From Narthecium ossifragum (taxonomy: Eukaryota; Streptophyta; Magnoliopsida; Dioscoreales; Nartheciaceae), in contig OY986964.1 of NCBI GenBank assembly GCA_963920575.1, forward strand, positions 10,600,663 through 10,664,662: a DNA stretch of 64,000 nucleotides, in the 5' to 3' direction. Under the pieces are notes generated by a model that was not told the origin of the DNA, made no database searches, and saw only the letters and a list, made by a program, of their open reading frames with translations. This document shows positions 22,553 to 34,716 of the stretch, piece after piece. The stretch's first letter is position 1. Every line of letters starts with the position of its first letter. Made by a program: the position numbers and the translations under genes.

Positions 22553-22777
22553 TGTTGGCGTTTGGAGTTGTATAGTAGGTGTTGTATTTCCTGGGGTGGG
22601 TTTGGTTGGTTTTTTTTTCACAATACAGATTGGTTCTCACAATTTTGGATTGGTTGGTATACTTGCTGATGTGAGGGGGGTGATATTCTTGTTGATGTAT
22701 GGTTGTAACTGACTTTTTGATCCTATATAAACTCTACATAGCCTGCGGGCTCAATTGCTCAAAAAAAAATTTCTCTG

Positions 22778-23213
22778 ATGCTAGCAAATTTTGGAGTTGC
22801 CATGTCTATGTGTGTTTGTGTGTCCATATATATATATATATAGACACAAATACAACAATTTCCCTTTGTACAGTTCTTTCCGTCTTTTATAAAAATACTC
22901 TATTTGTACACCCCATGACAGACTTACAACAAGACATTGGATCTGGATTTATCTTTAGGGTCTCTTTAAAATTTTATACCTATAGAGAGTTTTAATTTGT
23001 CAACATAATTCCTATGCAACTGATGAGTTCTACATAATTCCTTGCATATGTGGCTGCCGTGAAGATTGGTCTCCACAATGGGGATCTATTTTTTTTAATT
23101 TCTGATTTCTTAAGCTTCCTTTTTTTTCCCTTCTTTTAAAGATTTATGACCTATTCGGTTTATATCAGCATTTTGCTCGGTTTCTAATGGTTAAATCTAA
23201 TGTTTTGGGTTGT
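22778..23213. other. Spacer with (TA)n microsatellite, no gene seen
   Basis: Host sequence between the two LINEs. A (TA) run at 22828-22842 is flanked by tgtgtgtc and gacacaaa, giving a short inverted repeat. No coding region is supported. It ends at gattacgata, the target of the second LINE. Confidence 0.5.
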
Positions 23214-23227
23214 GATTACGATAAGAG

Positions 23228-23916
23228 ATGGATGGTGTCATTCCTATGTTACAAATGAAGAAGCTAAGGCCTACGAAATCCGGTTTGGAGGCAGAATCAC
23301 CTTCGATGAGGAGGAGACGGAGGATAGTTTGAAATAGTGGGAATTTGCCCTCTTTGGCAGATTCGTCACGGGGAGGGTGCATATAGAGTATCTAGGACAA
23401 TGTCTCGCCAGAATGTGGCGAACCACTAAGCCATTCTTGGTCTCCGATATGTCCAAAGGAGTTTGTGTTCAAATTCCACACCCTTGAGGATATGATGGCC
23501 ATTCTCACAGGGGGTCCCTGGTCTATTGGAGGACGTCTCCTGACCCTAATCAAATGGTGACGGTGTTTCAAACCTACCAGTGAGAGTTTCGATCGAGCTC
23601 CAGTCTGGGTGAGATTCTCGGAACTCCCCACCGAGTATTACAGGAGGAAGTGGCTCATCAAGATAGCGTCAAGGATCGGTACACCGTTGACGGTGGATTA
23701 CTGCACCAGACAACTTGGGCGTTGTAGCTACGCGAGGGTCTGTCTGGAAATCAATCTGAAGGAACCAGTAAACCCGGGGATGACGTTGGGGAATGGAGAG
23801 ATGGGAGAAGACCCCTACACCTTCCAACCTTTCTCATATGAAGGGGTGATAGTATGTTCGTGGTGTGGAAGGATCGATCACTGTAGAAGCTCTTGCAAGT
23901 TCCCAAAGCAGAGCTA
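23228..23916 (+). pseudogene. LINE ORF1: DUF4283 and CCHC zinc knuckle
   Basis: A start ATG lies four bases after the target duplication. Degenerate frames give KFHTLEDMMAILTGGPW, then APVWVRFSELPTEYYRRKWL, IASRIGTPLTVD and YARVCLEI, the signature of DUF4283 in plant LINE ORF1. They end in CSWCGRIDHCRSSC, a C-x2-C-x4-H-x4-C knuckle. ORF1 proteins bind LINE RNA. Stops near 23336 (TAG) and 23555 (TGA) and frame changes break it. The reading frame ends 73 bases before the LTR inserted at 23990. Confidence 0.85.
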
Positions 23917-24877
23917 GGATGGGAACATGATGGTCATGTCGGAGGAGAGGGGGAAGGAACCTTCGATGGGGGAAACCCGAGACTCGGAATGTCGCGCTCC
24001 GACCCGCGAAGGCCCAATCGGGCCGAACGACATGAACCAGAACCTAACTAATTGCGGAATACTTTTGGCGAGAGTTCCCTTTAGCTTACTGGTTTCCCTA
24101 AACATTTCATAAGCACCCTTATTTAACAATAATCAACAACCTCAAAAGATATAACAAGATAAATTTAAGTCCTCAAAAGGGTTTACATTAATATATATCA
24201 CACTCCCGTAGGAGGCTAACTATAAGAAAAGGTAGACGACAATCACCGCTCCTCAAGCACCGCCAGACGCCATCATGCCACCAAACACCTGCCCAACAGG
24301 GGCCACTGAAGAAGAGCTAACGTCTGCACCTGCAAAACGCAGCCTGGTTAGGAGTGAGCACTAAGCTCAGTAGGGTTCTCCACTACGAGACACATAAAGG
24401 TGGGAACACAACAGTGTCTCCCCCAAGTAAGGTTTGGGTGTACACAGGGGTCCCATAGCCCCACCGCATATCCCTGAGGTCCACAATCATGATCTTCCAG
24501 CCGAGCTGGTCACACGATGGATCACGCGCAGTAAAAAGGAAACCAACACTGCTGGCAGGAAATGACACCGCTGAGTAGGCATATCCTCTACTCAAGAGTC
24601 GTTATAACTGGACACCGGCTACACCTCAGAACCCGACTCAAGGCCGACACGACCACTAAATCATCGATGAACATGTATTCAGGTCATCTAAGCCTATCAT
24701 CGATATCGACTGAATACTACAATCCAACCTGGACCCTGCTACTCGCCACGGTCCTTGTAACGCCCCGGCCCTCCACTGGGCCCTGGCCCGTGGGCTCCCG
24801 GTCCGACCAGGATCCACCCAAGGGCCCCACGCGACACAGTATTGTCCGCTTTTGGCTCACCGCATAAATCTGGAAAA

Positions 24878-24975
24878 ACTTCCCAGTAGGTCACCCATCC
24901 CGGGACCGCTCCAAGGCAAGCACACTTAACCTTGGAGTTTTCTGACGGATCACTGCCAGCACGGCTTTAAAACGC
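24878..24975 (-). other. 5S rRNA-like segment in Cassandra LTR
   Basis: Read on the minus strand it contains ttaagtgtgctt and ggatgggtgacc followed by tactgggaagt, matching the A box and C box of the 5S rRNA internal promoter with changes in between. It is part of an LTR with TG...CA tips, so it is not an rRNA gene. Confidence 0.8.
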
Positions 24976-25625
24976 GTTGTGTCTATTAAAGGCTTACTAT
25001 ATACTTATATCGAACCCAGACCATACCCAGGCGTTGTGGGATTGCTTACCCGGCTACCCGACTCAGCCCCACCCTCCAGGCACAGGCATCTTGTCCCACG
25101 GTAGACCCAACGGGCCTCACAATCCACCCCCCTTGGAGGCCCAGTGTGAGGACCCGTACCTCCAACCTGGTCCGACTGCGTCGGTTGAGGGTCTGGTTGT
25201 GTTAGTTTTGGGCTCGGTTGGCCTTGCTTGCGATCCCCGCTGATCGTTGCAGCTCCAGGGGTAATTTGGTAAATTACCCTCGCGGAGTTGGTTCCACACA
25301 CGCGTAGTGCACACACGGCCCTGTGATGATGTATGTACTTGATTAGATCCTTAGGAGTGCTCCAGATCGCGGGATCTGAGCACGATCGCGAAGATCGGGG
25401 CTTGAGCGATCGGATGGCCAGATGAAGATTCAATAGATGATATAAAAGCTTAAGTTAAGTTTAGGGCACTGTAGCCTTCTTTAACCCGAGGAGAGAGAAA
25501 TCAATAGAGGGGCGACAACTCGGCCTGAGAGAGAAGAGAAGAGAGGAGGAGAGGAGTCTGGCGGCCGGAGGAGGATCCCGTCTGGAGATGGCGACCGCGG
25601 CAAGGAGGACGACATCAACAACAAC

Positions 25626-27998
25626 TGTGAGGACCTGCCCCTCTACCCCTGTGGCTCGTTGTAGACCGCAAGGGCAATTTGGTAAATTGCGCCTTGTTGG
25701 TTTGTTTCACACCCGCGTTTGCACACACTGGCCTTGTTTGTGTTAATGCTTGTTTAGATTGGCTAGGTGGACCCGGGATCGGAAGATCCCAGCTCGGGCG
25801 CGCGAAAGCTTGCCTTTGGGCAGCTGACGACCCTTGAGCGATCGATCGCTCCTTGGGACAATCGATCGGACTCGTGAGCGAGTCGGTGGTGGGGTCGAGC
25901 CAGGGCGCGAGCGATCGATCGCTCCTTAGAGCAACCGATCGGAATCGCGTCGGTGGCTTTTCTGCTTCGCGAGGACGGCCACCGCTGGCCGTCGCTCTCC
26001 TCTGTCAGAAGAGGGAAGACTTCCCCTCCCCTCCCCTCACTTTTTCCCCCTTCCCCCGGCTTTCCCCTACCCCTTTCCCTCCTTTTCTTCCCCTCCTTTT
26101 CCTCCTTCTCCTCCTTTCTTCTTCCTCCTTTCTTCTCCCGAGAGCCCTGTTTTTCCCCTGTTTCCGGCAGCCATCTTCCTCACCTCCGTTCTCCCTCCTC
26201 CGACCATCTTTTTCGGCGTTCTAAGGCTCGTTGGATTCGTGACAACGAGAGGAAGATCCCTGAAGTGGTTTAGAGGTTTGTTGGTGTTCAAATCGCGAGG
26301 AATCAGCCGAGGAAAGCGCAGCTAGGTAGGGTTATACCTACTGTGTTTATTTCGGGTTTTCTTGATATCTAGCCGTTGGATCTTGTTGATCCTAGCTTTG
26401 TTGGATTCCTTATACCATTTAGAATTACTGATATGAGTTTCATATTATTTGGTTGAGATTTGAGTAGGTTTATTCCATGATTAAGCTCGGATTTCTGGTT
26501 TTCTGCTGTTCTTGAAGAACAGCCGGCTTGCGGCGAGTTTTCCGGCCGGCGTGTACATGATCTTGGCTTTTCATAAACATAAGAGTTGTAGATCTATTCG
26601 TTAGCTTTCCATCCCATCTTGTTTCGTAATTGTCCGATTTTTCTATGATTTCTTATGAATTGTTTTCTGGAGGGCTGTGTTGCAGCAATTAATGGGTAAG
26701 TTAGTTTGATTAACGATTTTGATTAGCGTTTTCCCGTTAATCCAACCGTTGGATGATTATGAATTTTGGATATGATGATCCTGGTATATACACCTACTGG
26801 TGGCTAAGATGGATCTTGAATCCGACGTCGTTTGGATATGGGATCGACAAGATCAAATAGCCCCTAAGTAGAGATTTTGGGTGTTTGAATATAATATTAT
26901 ATTTCAGAATATAATATTATATTGTTTACTGTTCATCAGCGGTTTTCGGGGTTGCTTCCCGTTGCAGGAATTCGCGATTGACGGTCGTGGTACCGTCGTA
27001 ATGCCGGGACCCGCTGCGGATCGGCTGGCAGCGGTTGGTAGTACCGCTGCAGCGATCCAGTAGACTTATATGATGCTTGACATACTGTTGCATGCTCTGC
27101 TTCTTATCTGTGTATGTCATAGCATGCATTGTTGTTTGTGCATTAGTTGCATTGGTTAGGGCGCGGGTGATCTTTGGGTCGCCGTCCCGAGGCTGGAAGC
27201 TCGGAATTAGCCCTAGGACCGGGGTTGGGCTGTTAGGACCCGGTTCGAATTGTGGTGTCCAGTCGATTCGATGATAGGCTTAGATGACTGGTACACTTGT
27301 TGCTTGATGATTGTAGAGGTCGTGTCGGCCTTGAGTCGGGTGTTGAGGTGTAGCCGGTGTCCCACTATGCGGACCCTGGGGTAGAGGAGTTGCCTACCCA
27401 GTGGTGCCTTTTTCCCGCCTGCAGTGTCGTTCCCTGCAGTTGTGTGTCGCCAGTATTGTTCCCGCTACTGAGTGCTGCTCCTGGGCCTCAGGGACACGCG
27501 GTGGGGTTATGGGTATACACCCAGATCCTACTTGAGGGCGACTCTGTTGCGTTTCCCTCTTCCTTCTGTGTGTCGTAGTGTAGATCCCTACTGAGCTTAG
27601 TGCTCACACCTATTCGGGCTGCGTTTTGCAGGTGCAGGCGTCAGTTCTTCCTCTGTGGCCCCTACTGGGCAGTTGGTTGGCGGTGCGGCGGCGCCAGGCG
27701 GGCTTTGAGAGGTGGTGATCTTTACAGCTTTTATACCTTATGCTAGATAGTCTCCTACGGGAGCAATGTTGTATTTGAACTCCCCCCTCTCCGAGGATAT
27801 GTATATTAAACCTTTTTGAGTTTTAAATCTGTGGTTCGAGGTTCATTAAATTATTGTCTTTTAATTGGGGGGTGCTTTTGGTGAATTTCTAGGGAGACCA
27901 ATAGGTTAGAGGGAACCCTCGCCGTTCTTTTTCGCGTTTTGTAGGTTCCGGTTCGCGTCGCCCGGCCCGGTTGGGCTTTCGCGGGTCGGGGCGCGACA
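25626..27998 (+). mobile_element. Solo LTR-A, TSD acaac/gcaac
   Basis: 2373 bp, tips TGTGAGGACC and GGGGCGCGACA, flanks acaac (25621-25625) and gcaac (27999-28003). The same family and exactly the same length as 57147-59519. CGATCGATCG-type palindromes are at 25836-25938. Conserved hairpins are at 25674-25690 and 27592-27606. It interrupts LTR-B. Confidence 0.9.
27592..27640 (+). other. Conserved LTR hairpin module (example copy)
   Basis: TGAGC pairs with GCTCA around a short loop (27592-27606), followed by cctat, gggctgcg and ttttgcaggtgcagg, where CTGC pairs with GCAG around GTTTT. The module is repeated in ten LTRs: minus strand at 7134, 24355, 31191, 36528, 55758 and 57542; plus strand at 27592, 30321, 43489 and 51040. 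Confidence 0.7.
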
Positions 27999-30856
27999 GC
28001 AACAATGCTCGACGGCTGAGGAGTGGAACCAGCGGAGGTGCTCAACCGCGATCGGAGGAGGCTGAGGCGTGCGCCGGCGGTGCTCACGGCCGGAGAAGAA
28101 GAAGAAGAAGAGGGAGAAGCGATCTAGAGGTAGGGTTACTTCCCTAAACCTGGTTTAGGACTCTACTATATTAGCGTGAGCTTCATTTGATGCATGATAG
28201 CTTGGATTTCTTAGTGTTCTTCTACCTCGTTGATGCTGTGATTTGAGTTCCTTGATTTTCCTTCTTGATTTTGTGGCTTCTAGCTGGTTTCCTTCGCTCC
28301 CCTTAGATGCTAGGCTATGCTTGTTTCTGGTGGTGCTAAGTTCTGTCTTTTCGGTGATGTATGTATGAGGTTTGGTTTTCCGGCGAGGATATGCCCTGTT
28401 CCCATTTGGTTTTCCTTTCCGATAATGTTGTTCTTCTCTTCCTCTCTGGTGAAGTGTGCTCGTGGTTTTCGGTTTCCCGGTGAGGTCGAGCTCTATTCCC
28501 GGAGATCCCTTTCCTTCTTTCCGGTGATGTTTCCCTTGCCCTGTTTTTTTTCGGCGATGCGATCCGCTCATGCTTTGTTTTCCTTGTCTTTTCCGGCATT
28601 GTCTTTCTCCATCTTTCAGTGCGACGCCAAACCATGCCCGGCCCAGTTTCCAGCAATCCTTTCCCCCTCCCCTATTCCGCATGGCCTCGACTATCTCTCT
28701 GCTGCCGGATTTCTGTCGCCGTGCAGCGCCGTGCCTGTCCCTCCCTTATTCCGGTTCGGCCATACTCCAGGCCCGGCAGGTGTTCGGCATAATGCCCAAG
28801 AGAGGCCTGATCCCGGAAACTACTCCTTTACTCCCCTCTTCACCTCCAGCCCCATTCCCGCTAGCAACCATGGTGGCTGCGAGTCATCCCCTCCCCTTGT
28901 CTCCTTAGTTCGAGGCATGAAGACCTAATCTCATAGATGTTCGATGAAACGCCGTAGAGGGTTGTTGAACCACTGCTAGGCTAGACCTCCCCCATGCTAG
29001 GCTTGTCACTTGGCTGCCTCGGTCCAGCTTCTATATTAAGCCCTATAGCAGTTTGATGAAATGCCAAAAAGGGGTTGCTGAGCTACTGCTAGGTTTAATT
29101 CCTTTCCCATGTTATTCATGCTGCTATACTTTATCTCCATGTCTTGCTATGTTGTACTGCCACTAGGATACGCTGGTCTTCCCCTCTCAGCCAATCTTAT
29201 GCCAATGCCATGCAATATGATGCCCTATTTTGGTCGATAATGTTGTTGCTATCGTTAAGTTTGGATATTCCTCTACCATGCTCGTTTGGCTTCAGATGCT
29301 CCATTTAAGTGGATGCTCTAGTTCGATCATGTTTCTGTTGATTGAATATCCTAGTAGCTGAAGTTTTCTTTATGTGTCAGTCATGGTGGTTTTCATTGAT
29401 TAATCGTTAACTATAAGTATGATCAAATCCCGGAGTTGGATAGCTCTATGTTGGCTTACTGCATGGTAATCAGTTATTGTAGTTTCATATAAATGGTCTC
29501 AATTGTGCATCCTAATCTCATGTAAGCCTAGGGCCGACAGTGTGCCCCGTTTTTCTTATTCTTTCTCTGTGAGTGATGTGTCTTGGTGTATTGTAGCCTT
29601 TTGGCTTGTTGATACCGGCTTCTAGCCACGGCTTTGCTATAGCACCGTTGTGTTGCTGGAATTCCTCAGAACCGGGTTTGGCTCTGTATAAGCTACTGGA
29701 CAATTGAATGATGATTTGGCATGTAGAGACACCTAGGCCTAGTTGCTTGTATAGACTCATGCATGTTGTATGCATTAGAAGCATTAAGGTTAGGTGGTAG
29801 GCGATGGATTCGATCGCCGATCCGGAGTTCTCGAGTAGCCCGGATCTAGCCTTAGGACCGGGGTTTGGGTAGTCGAGGATTAGGACGTGATTGTCATCAA
29901 TGATTATGTTGGATATCATTTGAGGTTATTGCTATAGTCGACTATGGATTATATATTTATATTTGAGGTGTAGAGGTCGTGTCGGTCTCCAAGGCCAAGT
30001 GCTAAGGATGGTTGTCGATGCATTCCCTGACATGTGTGTCCCCGCGAGAGATGGTATGACTGGGCAGGTGGTACCTGGACAGGAGCCCACAGTCTTTGTT
30101 TCCTCTCGTTTGTTCTTGGGTAAGGGTGATTCCGCATGGTACCGTTCCCCTGTTGGTGCTTAGGGTGATCTTGGTAACATGTTTAAGAGAGAGGTTCATG
30201 ACGGGAGCCCTTGGGACATCGATAGGGTTATAGGACCCTTGGCATTCCTTAGACTTAGGCGGAGAACGACACAGTTGTAGTTTTCCCTTCCTTTCTGTGC
30301 GACGTAGAGTAGAACCCTACTGGGCATTGTTGCTCACCCTACCTGGGCTGCATCGGCGATGCAGGTCGATGCAGTTCCTTCTTTCAGGTGTTCCTTTAGA
30401 AGATGGCGCGGTATTTCGAGGTGATCGAGGACTTGGAGCGTTGGGGAGTTCGTCAACATATAATTTACAGTTTTAGTCAATGATGTACAAATTGATGTAT
30501 TAATTGATGTATTCAAGGATATAATTGTAAGATTATTAATTCAGTTGTATTTGAGAAATATTTTAATATTCTTAGATATAAATGTTGAGGAATGTGAGAA
30601 TGTTGAAATTGTAAAATTGTAAAATGTACAGGTTTCTTGTGTTGTAATTATAAAGGGGATTCTGCCAAAATTTTTAAGAACTTGAGGAATTAAATTGTTT
30701 AAATTCATAGCAGTTATATCTTGGTGCGCCATTTGATGATGTAAACAGGTTTAAGTGTTTCACGTCTCGATCTAGATGGGTTTTCTGGATCGGGGCGTGA
30801 CACCCAGCGTCCTCGCTGGCACAATTTCTGGCTGGGAACCGGCTCTGATACCAAGT

Positions 30857-31882
30857 TGTCGCACCCCGACCCAGAAAACCCATCCTGACCGGGACACGAG
30901 GGGGAAGATCCTACATCTACTGACAACAAGCTGGCGGAATAGATACAAGAATAAACAAAGGACAAGTAATCTAACAATTACTAAACCAAAACTATATATC
31001 TATAACAATATTTACATAAATCAGAGTTATACAAAATTACATCATCTGAGGTTTCCGCAAAAACACAGTAGAAGCCGTCCTGGCCCTCAAACATGGTCGG
31101 ACGGCGAGGCGCTGCCGCAGGACGAACAACGGGGGCCCACCAGAGAAGCGCTGATACCTGCACCTGCAAACACCACGGTCCAGGTAGGAATGAGCAAAAT
31201 CTCAGCAGGGTTTTAGTCTACGACACACACAAGGAAGGCGACTCCAACCGTACTAACTCTGTGCCAAGCACTGAGGCCTGCCAAGGACCCCATAAATCCC
31301 GTCAATAACCCGAAGGGTACCTATCCAAAGTACGTCCCTCCGACGGCCGCTGTTCAGGGGTGGACTACCTCCGACAATCCCTGACACAGGGTGGACATGG
31401 CGCTACCAGTAGGACACCCTTCTCCAAGCGGGATCTCCACATTTGACGGAACAACCGTGGTTACACCAACCATCTCTCAGCACTCAAAGCAACAGAGTTA
31501 ACGTGACCCCTAAACTCCACATCAAAGGCTAAGTCCAAACAGGGAGCCCACACGTCCCATCGTTACCCCCCTCAGGGTTCCTACCCATGCAAACCTCTCC
31601 CGCCTCAACAGGGAGAACCTCAGCCCATGTAGGACACCCGTCCCCATGCTGGTTACCAAGCAGGGCAACCCAAGTCGGGTAACGACAACCACCTAGCCAT
31701 TGATACTGGAGTACTAGGGACAACCCCAAACCCACGCCTTAGCCTAACATGCCTCTAATGCACATGAGAACAAGCAGATATAAAGCATGATAAACATGCA
31801 TCAAACAAGGGCACACCTTCGGCCCATTAATACTAAACATTCCCAAAACCGCTAATGAACAGCAAAAAAATATAATATTATA
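30857..31882 (-). mobile_element. LTR fragment adjoining the Cassandra primer site
   Basis: Begins tgtcgcaccccgacc next to the primer site and resembles the left arm of the inverted element at 36215 (same hairpin, same ccctgacacagggtggacatg blocks). It stops after about 1.03 kb in an AT-rich stretch, without a TGTGAGG end. It may be the 5' LTR of the chimera, truncated. Confidence 0.5.
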
Positions 31883-33170
31883 GTCCTAGAGCTAAATCCG
31901 AGCTACCCGAAAGCCTCGGATCGACGATCAACCCATCACACACGCCCTATCCTTATGCATCTAATACACAAATAGAATGCATGCTATGATCATGTGCAGG
32001 TAAGAAGAAAGAATGCAACAGTATGATAAAAGAACACACAAGTCCAACTGAATCGCTGCAGCGATATTACCGACCGCTGCCAGCCAATTCGCAGCGGTTC
32101 CCGGCATTACGACGGTACTGCGACCGTCAATCATGGACCCCTTCAACGTGAAGCAACCCCGAAAACTCAGATGAACATATAATATTATATTATATGTTTT
32201 GAACATATAATATTATTTAAATCATCAAGATCCTCTAATTAGAGGCTAAGCGACCTCGTCGATCCGACATCCAAATGACGTCGGATTCAAGATCCAACTT
32301 AGGAAAACGTAGGAAAAGATACTGGGATCAACATATCCAAAGCCGAGAAACATCCGACAGCTCGATTGCCCGAAAAACACTAATCAGAACCATTAATCTC
32401 ACTAATTACCTCTAATTGTTGCAACGCAGCCCATCCGTAGGAAAATCATCCAAATTCATAGGAAAATCATAAATTTATGAAAAATGTTGGGTATGAGAGT
32501 AGACTCAAAGATCTACAACTCTCATGTTCATCATAAATCAAGATCATGCATGTACAGACCGGAAAACACGCCGTAAACCGGACGTTCTTCAAGAACAGAG
32601 AAACCGGAAAAATCTGAGTTTAAACATGTTAAAAACCCACTAAAATCAATAGGCACACAACAACACCAAGAACACCTAGATCTACTGGCTAGATTAAGAA
32701 AAAACCCCTAAACAAACTCAAGTAGGTAGAAACCTACCCGACACGCAAACCTCGACTGAATCCCCGCGGTACGAGCACCAAATCGGCTTCAAATTAAGCC
32801 AAGAATATTCCTCTCACTGCCACGAATCCAACGAGCCCTCAAGCACTCAAAACGATGGCTGGAGGAGGGAGAACGGAGGGGAAGAAGGAGAAGGGAAACA
32901 AACCGGAAAAACAGAGGAGGTCTCGGGCTACTTATAGGCTCGAGTCCGATCGATCGATCGGACTGGACCGGGTTAAGTCGGTTCATGTTCTTATCCGGAC
33001 ACGTCGGCCGCACTGACCACCGACACAGATCCGATCCAAGGAGTGATCGATCGCACACAGGTCCGACCGGTCGCTCCCGGGAGCGACCGATCGCACACGG
33101 GCCGCCAGCTGCCCAAAAACAAGCTTCTGCGCACCCGAGCTTGGATCTTTCGATCCCAAGCCCACCTAGC

Positions 33171-34716
33171 TGGGTTAGAGGACTGGAGGTCCTCTGTTTG
33201 TTGGATGTGCTTATTCCGAGATAGAGGACTCGAGGTCCTCTGTTTGTTGGATGGGCCTATTCATTCTAACAAGCTCCAAGATTTTGTTCACCAGCTGGGT
33301 GGAGAGCTCCAATTTTGTCTTCTCCCTGCGCAGGGATCAGTAGGGGGTATCCTAATTGTGTGGAAACCTAACTATGGTCAATTTTCCTTCATTACTATGA
33401 ATTCACAAGTAATCCATGCTTTGATAACTCCAAAGGAGGAGGAACAATGGGCTCTATCGGCTATCTATGCAGCAAGAAAGGCAAGAGAAAGGAGAGCCCT
33501 TTGGGAGTCCTTGACACAGCTGAAAGGAATTGGTGTTCCTCATTTATTGATAGGCGATTGGAATGTAATTACCTCCCAGGAGGAAAAAAGCGGTGGAAAA
33601 CCTTTTGAATTCAATTCAGGTGTAATGGACTTCATTGAATGTATTGCTCTTAATGAGTTTTATGATATGAGATGTGTGGGTACTACTTATACTTGGTGCA
33701 ATCAAAGAATCGGCGAAGCGAGAATCCTTGAGAGACTGGATAGAGCTCTATGCAATGCTAAATAGAAAGATTCTTTCCCAGAGACAACAGTGAGACACCT
33801 GCCTCGTGTTGCTTCCGATCACTGCCCATTGTTGGTGGGTGTTCCTCAGAGGGTGGAGAGTAAAGGCCTAGGTCTTTTCCGGTTGAGAAGTCATTGGAGC
33901 CACACACCAGCATTGGATGAGGATGTTAGAAGAGTATGGAATAGACTACGAAGAGGTTCTGACAATTATAAGTACCATAGAAGAATGAAAGAAGTGAAGA
34001 ATATTGTGAAAGGTTGGGAACACAATGGCGAGGATGGATTGGGCAGGCGGATCGAGAAGATAGAAGGCAGCCTAGAAACTCTCTATTGGTTGGAGGAAGA
34101 GGGAATCTCATATGTACAACAACAACAAATGAAGAGCCTGGAGAACCTGATGGAAGCTTTAAGGAGAAGACAGGATATTGGTTGTGCCCAGTCCAATAGA
34201 CTGAAATGGCTACAGATGGGCGATACTAATTCTTCTTTCTTTCACGCCATGTACAGGTCTAGAGGATCTAAAACAAAGCTGCAGGAATTACAACTAGAGG
34301 ATGGGCGCATTATTGAATCGAAGAAAGAGATGGGCAAGGCTTTCGCAAGACACTATGCGCCGCTATGGAGGGACCCGGGTACTGAGGACCCAGAACTTAG
34401 CTATGAGGGGATGCCAAGATTACAAGAAGGTTCAGCTCAGCTGCTTGTTCAAGATGTCACTACGGAAGAAATTGCCAAGGTGGTGAAAACGATGGGAACA
34501 GATAAGCCTCCGGGACCGGATGGTATGACAATCGAATTTTATCAAGCATATTGGGAGATAGTTGGAGAGGATATATCCAAGCTAATGCTACTGTTTTTCA
34601 GAGAATTGAAGATGCCCTCCTCTTGGAATGAAACTCTTGTGAACCTGGTTCCAAAATGTGAAAACCCAAGAAAGGTGAATGATTTTAGGCCCATTGCCCT
34701 CTGTAATGTCATATAA
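33171..34716 (+). pseudogene. LINE endonuclease and start of RT
   Basis: EVLCLLD...SNKLQDFVHQLG, GGILIVWK, LIGDWNVI, TYTWCNQR, LERLDRALCN and SDHCPLLV follow the order of the APE-type endonuclease. The catalytic Asp/Asn (GDWN) and His (SDHC) are present, but the N-terminus is lost. A TAG at 33763-33765 stands where Trp is usual; the frame is the same on both sides. RT begins with RLKWLQMGDTNSSFFH, PPGPDGMT and RPIALCNVI and ends at TAA 34714-34716 because of one extra A in a run of A. A 46-bp tandem duplication (gaggact...ttggatg) at 33178-33269 lies at the broken 5' edge. Confidence 0.85.

Larger units (their letters stand above)
19687..22769 (+). mobile_element. 5'-truncated L1-type LINE, TSD tttctctg
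   Basis: The coding frame is already open at 19687 and starts in the RT finger region, so ORF1 and the endonuclease are lost by 5' truncation. The 3' end is a run of nine A (22761-22769). The 8 bases tttctctg lie immediately before 19687 and immediately after the A run (22770-22777), the signature of target-primed reverse transcription. Order of domains: RT, zinc-binding region, RNase H. Confidence 0.85.
25145..30802 (+). mobile_element. Solo LTR-B, TSD cccag, with nested LTR-A
   Basis: Tips TGTGAGGACC and GGGGCGTGACA, flanked on both sides by cccag (25140-25144 and 30803-30807) inside the Cassandra internal region. Net length ~3280 bp after removing the nested LTR-A. A perfect 9-bp stem (GGGTAATTT with AAATTACCC, loop GGT) lies at 25259-25279. 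A TATA-like gatataaaag is at 25439. A hairpin CTGCATCG/CGATGCAG is at 30348-30364. There is no internal domain. Long frames in 28317-28928 are uncharacterised GC-rich LTR sequence. Confidence 0.85.
24756..30856 (-). mobile_element. Cassandra-type LTR and internal region (chimeric), split by LTR-B
   Basis: On the minus strand the 3' LTR runs 25121-24756 (366 bp, tgtgaggcccgttggg ... ggggcgttaca). It is preceded by a polypurine tract (25122-25139, ccaaggggggtggat) and a very short internal region that resumes at 30808 after LTR-B. The internal region ends at the tRNA-iMet primer site TGGTATCAGAGC (30853-30842). The LTR carries a 5S rRNA-like segment, the hallmark of Cassandra, a terminal-repeat retrotransposon in miniature. 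The LTR next to the primer site (30857) is not the 5S LTR but an LTR-A-like one, so the element is a chimera joined at the primer site. Confidence 0.75.
23990..33170 (-). mobile_element. LTR-A-related LTR, split by the Cassandra chimera
   Basis: Starts tgtcgcgctccgacccg at 23990, aligning with the LTR-A at 57147, and runs to 24755. After the inserted block it appears to resume at 31883 (gtcctagagctaaatccgag) and continues in LTR-A order (gatcgctgcagcgat, cgaccgtcaa, atataatattat) to about 33170. gtcct borders the insert on both sides (24751-24755 and 31883-31887). The last ~130 bases, including the TGTGAGG tip, are missing where it meets the LINE endonuclease. Resumption of the same LTR is an inference from alignment by eye. 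Confidence 0.55.

Noticed and set aside
24878..24975. 5S rRNA gene
   Set aside because: Only boxes A and C match well, the rest is diverged, and it is bounded by LTR tips. It is a Cassandra LTR.
28317..28928. 203-codon open frame with overlapping frames on both strands
   Set aside because: It lies inside LTR-B, is GC-rich without domain, and is only composition-driven.
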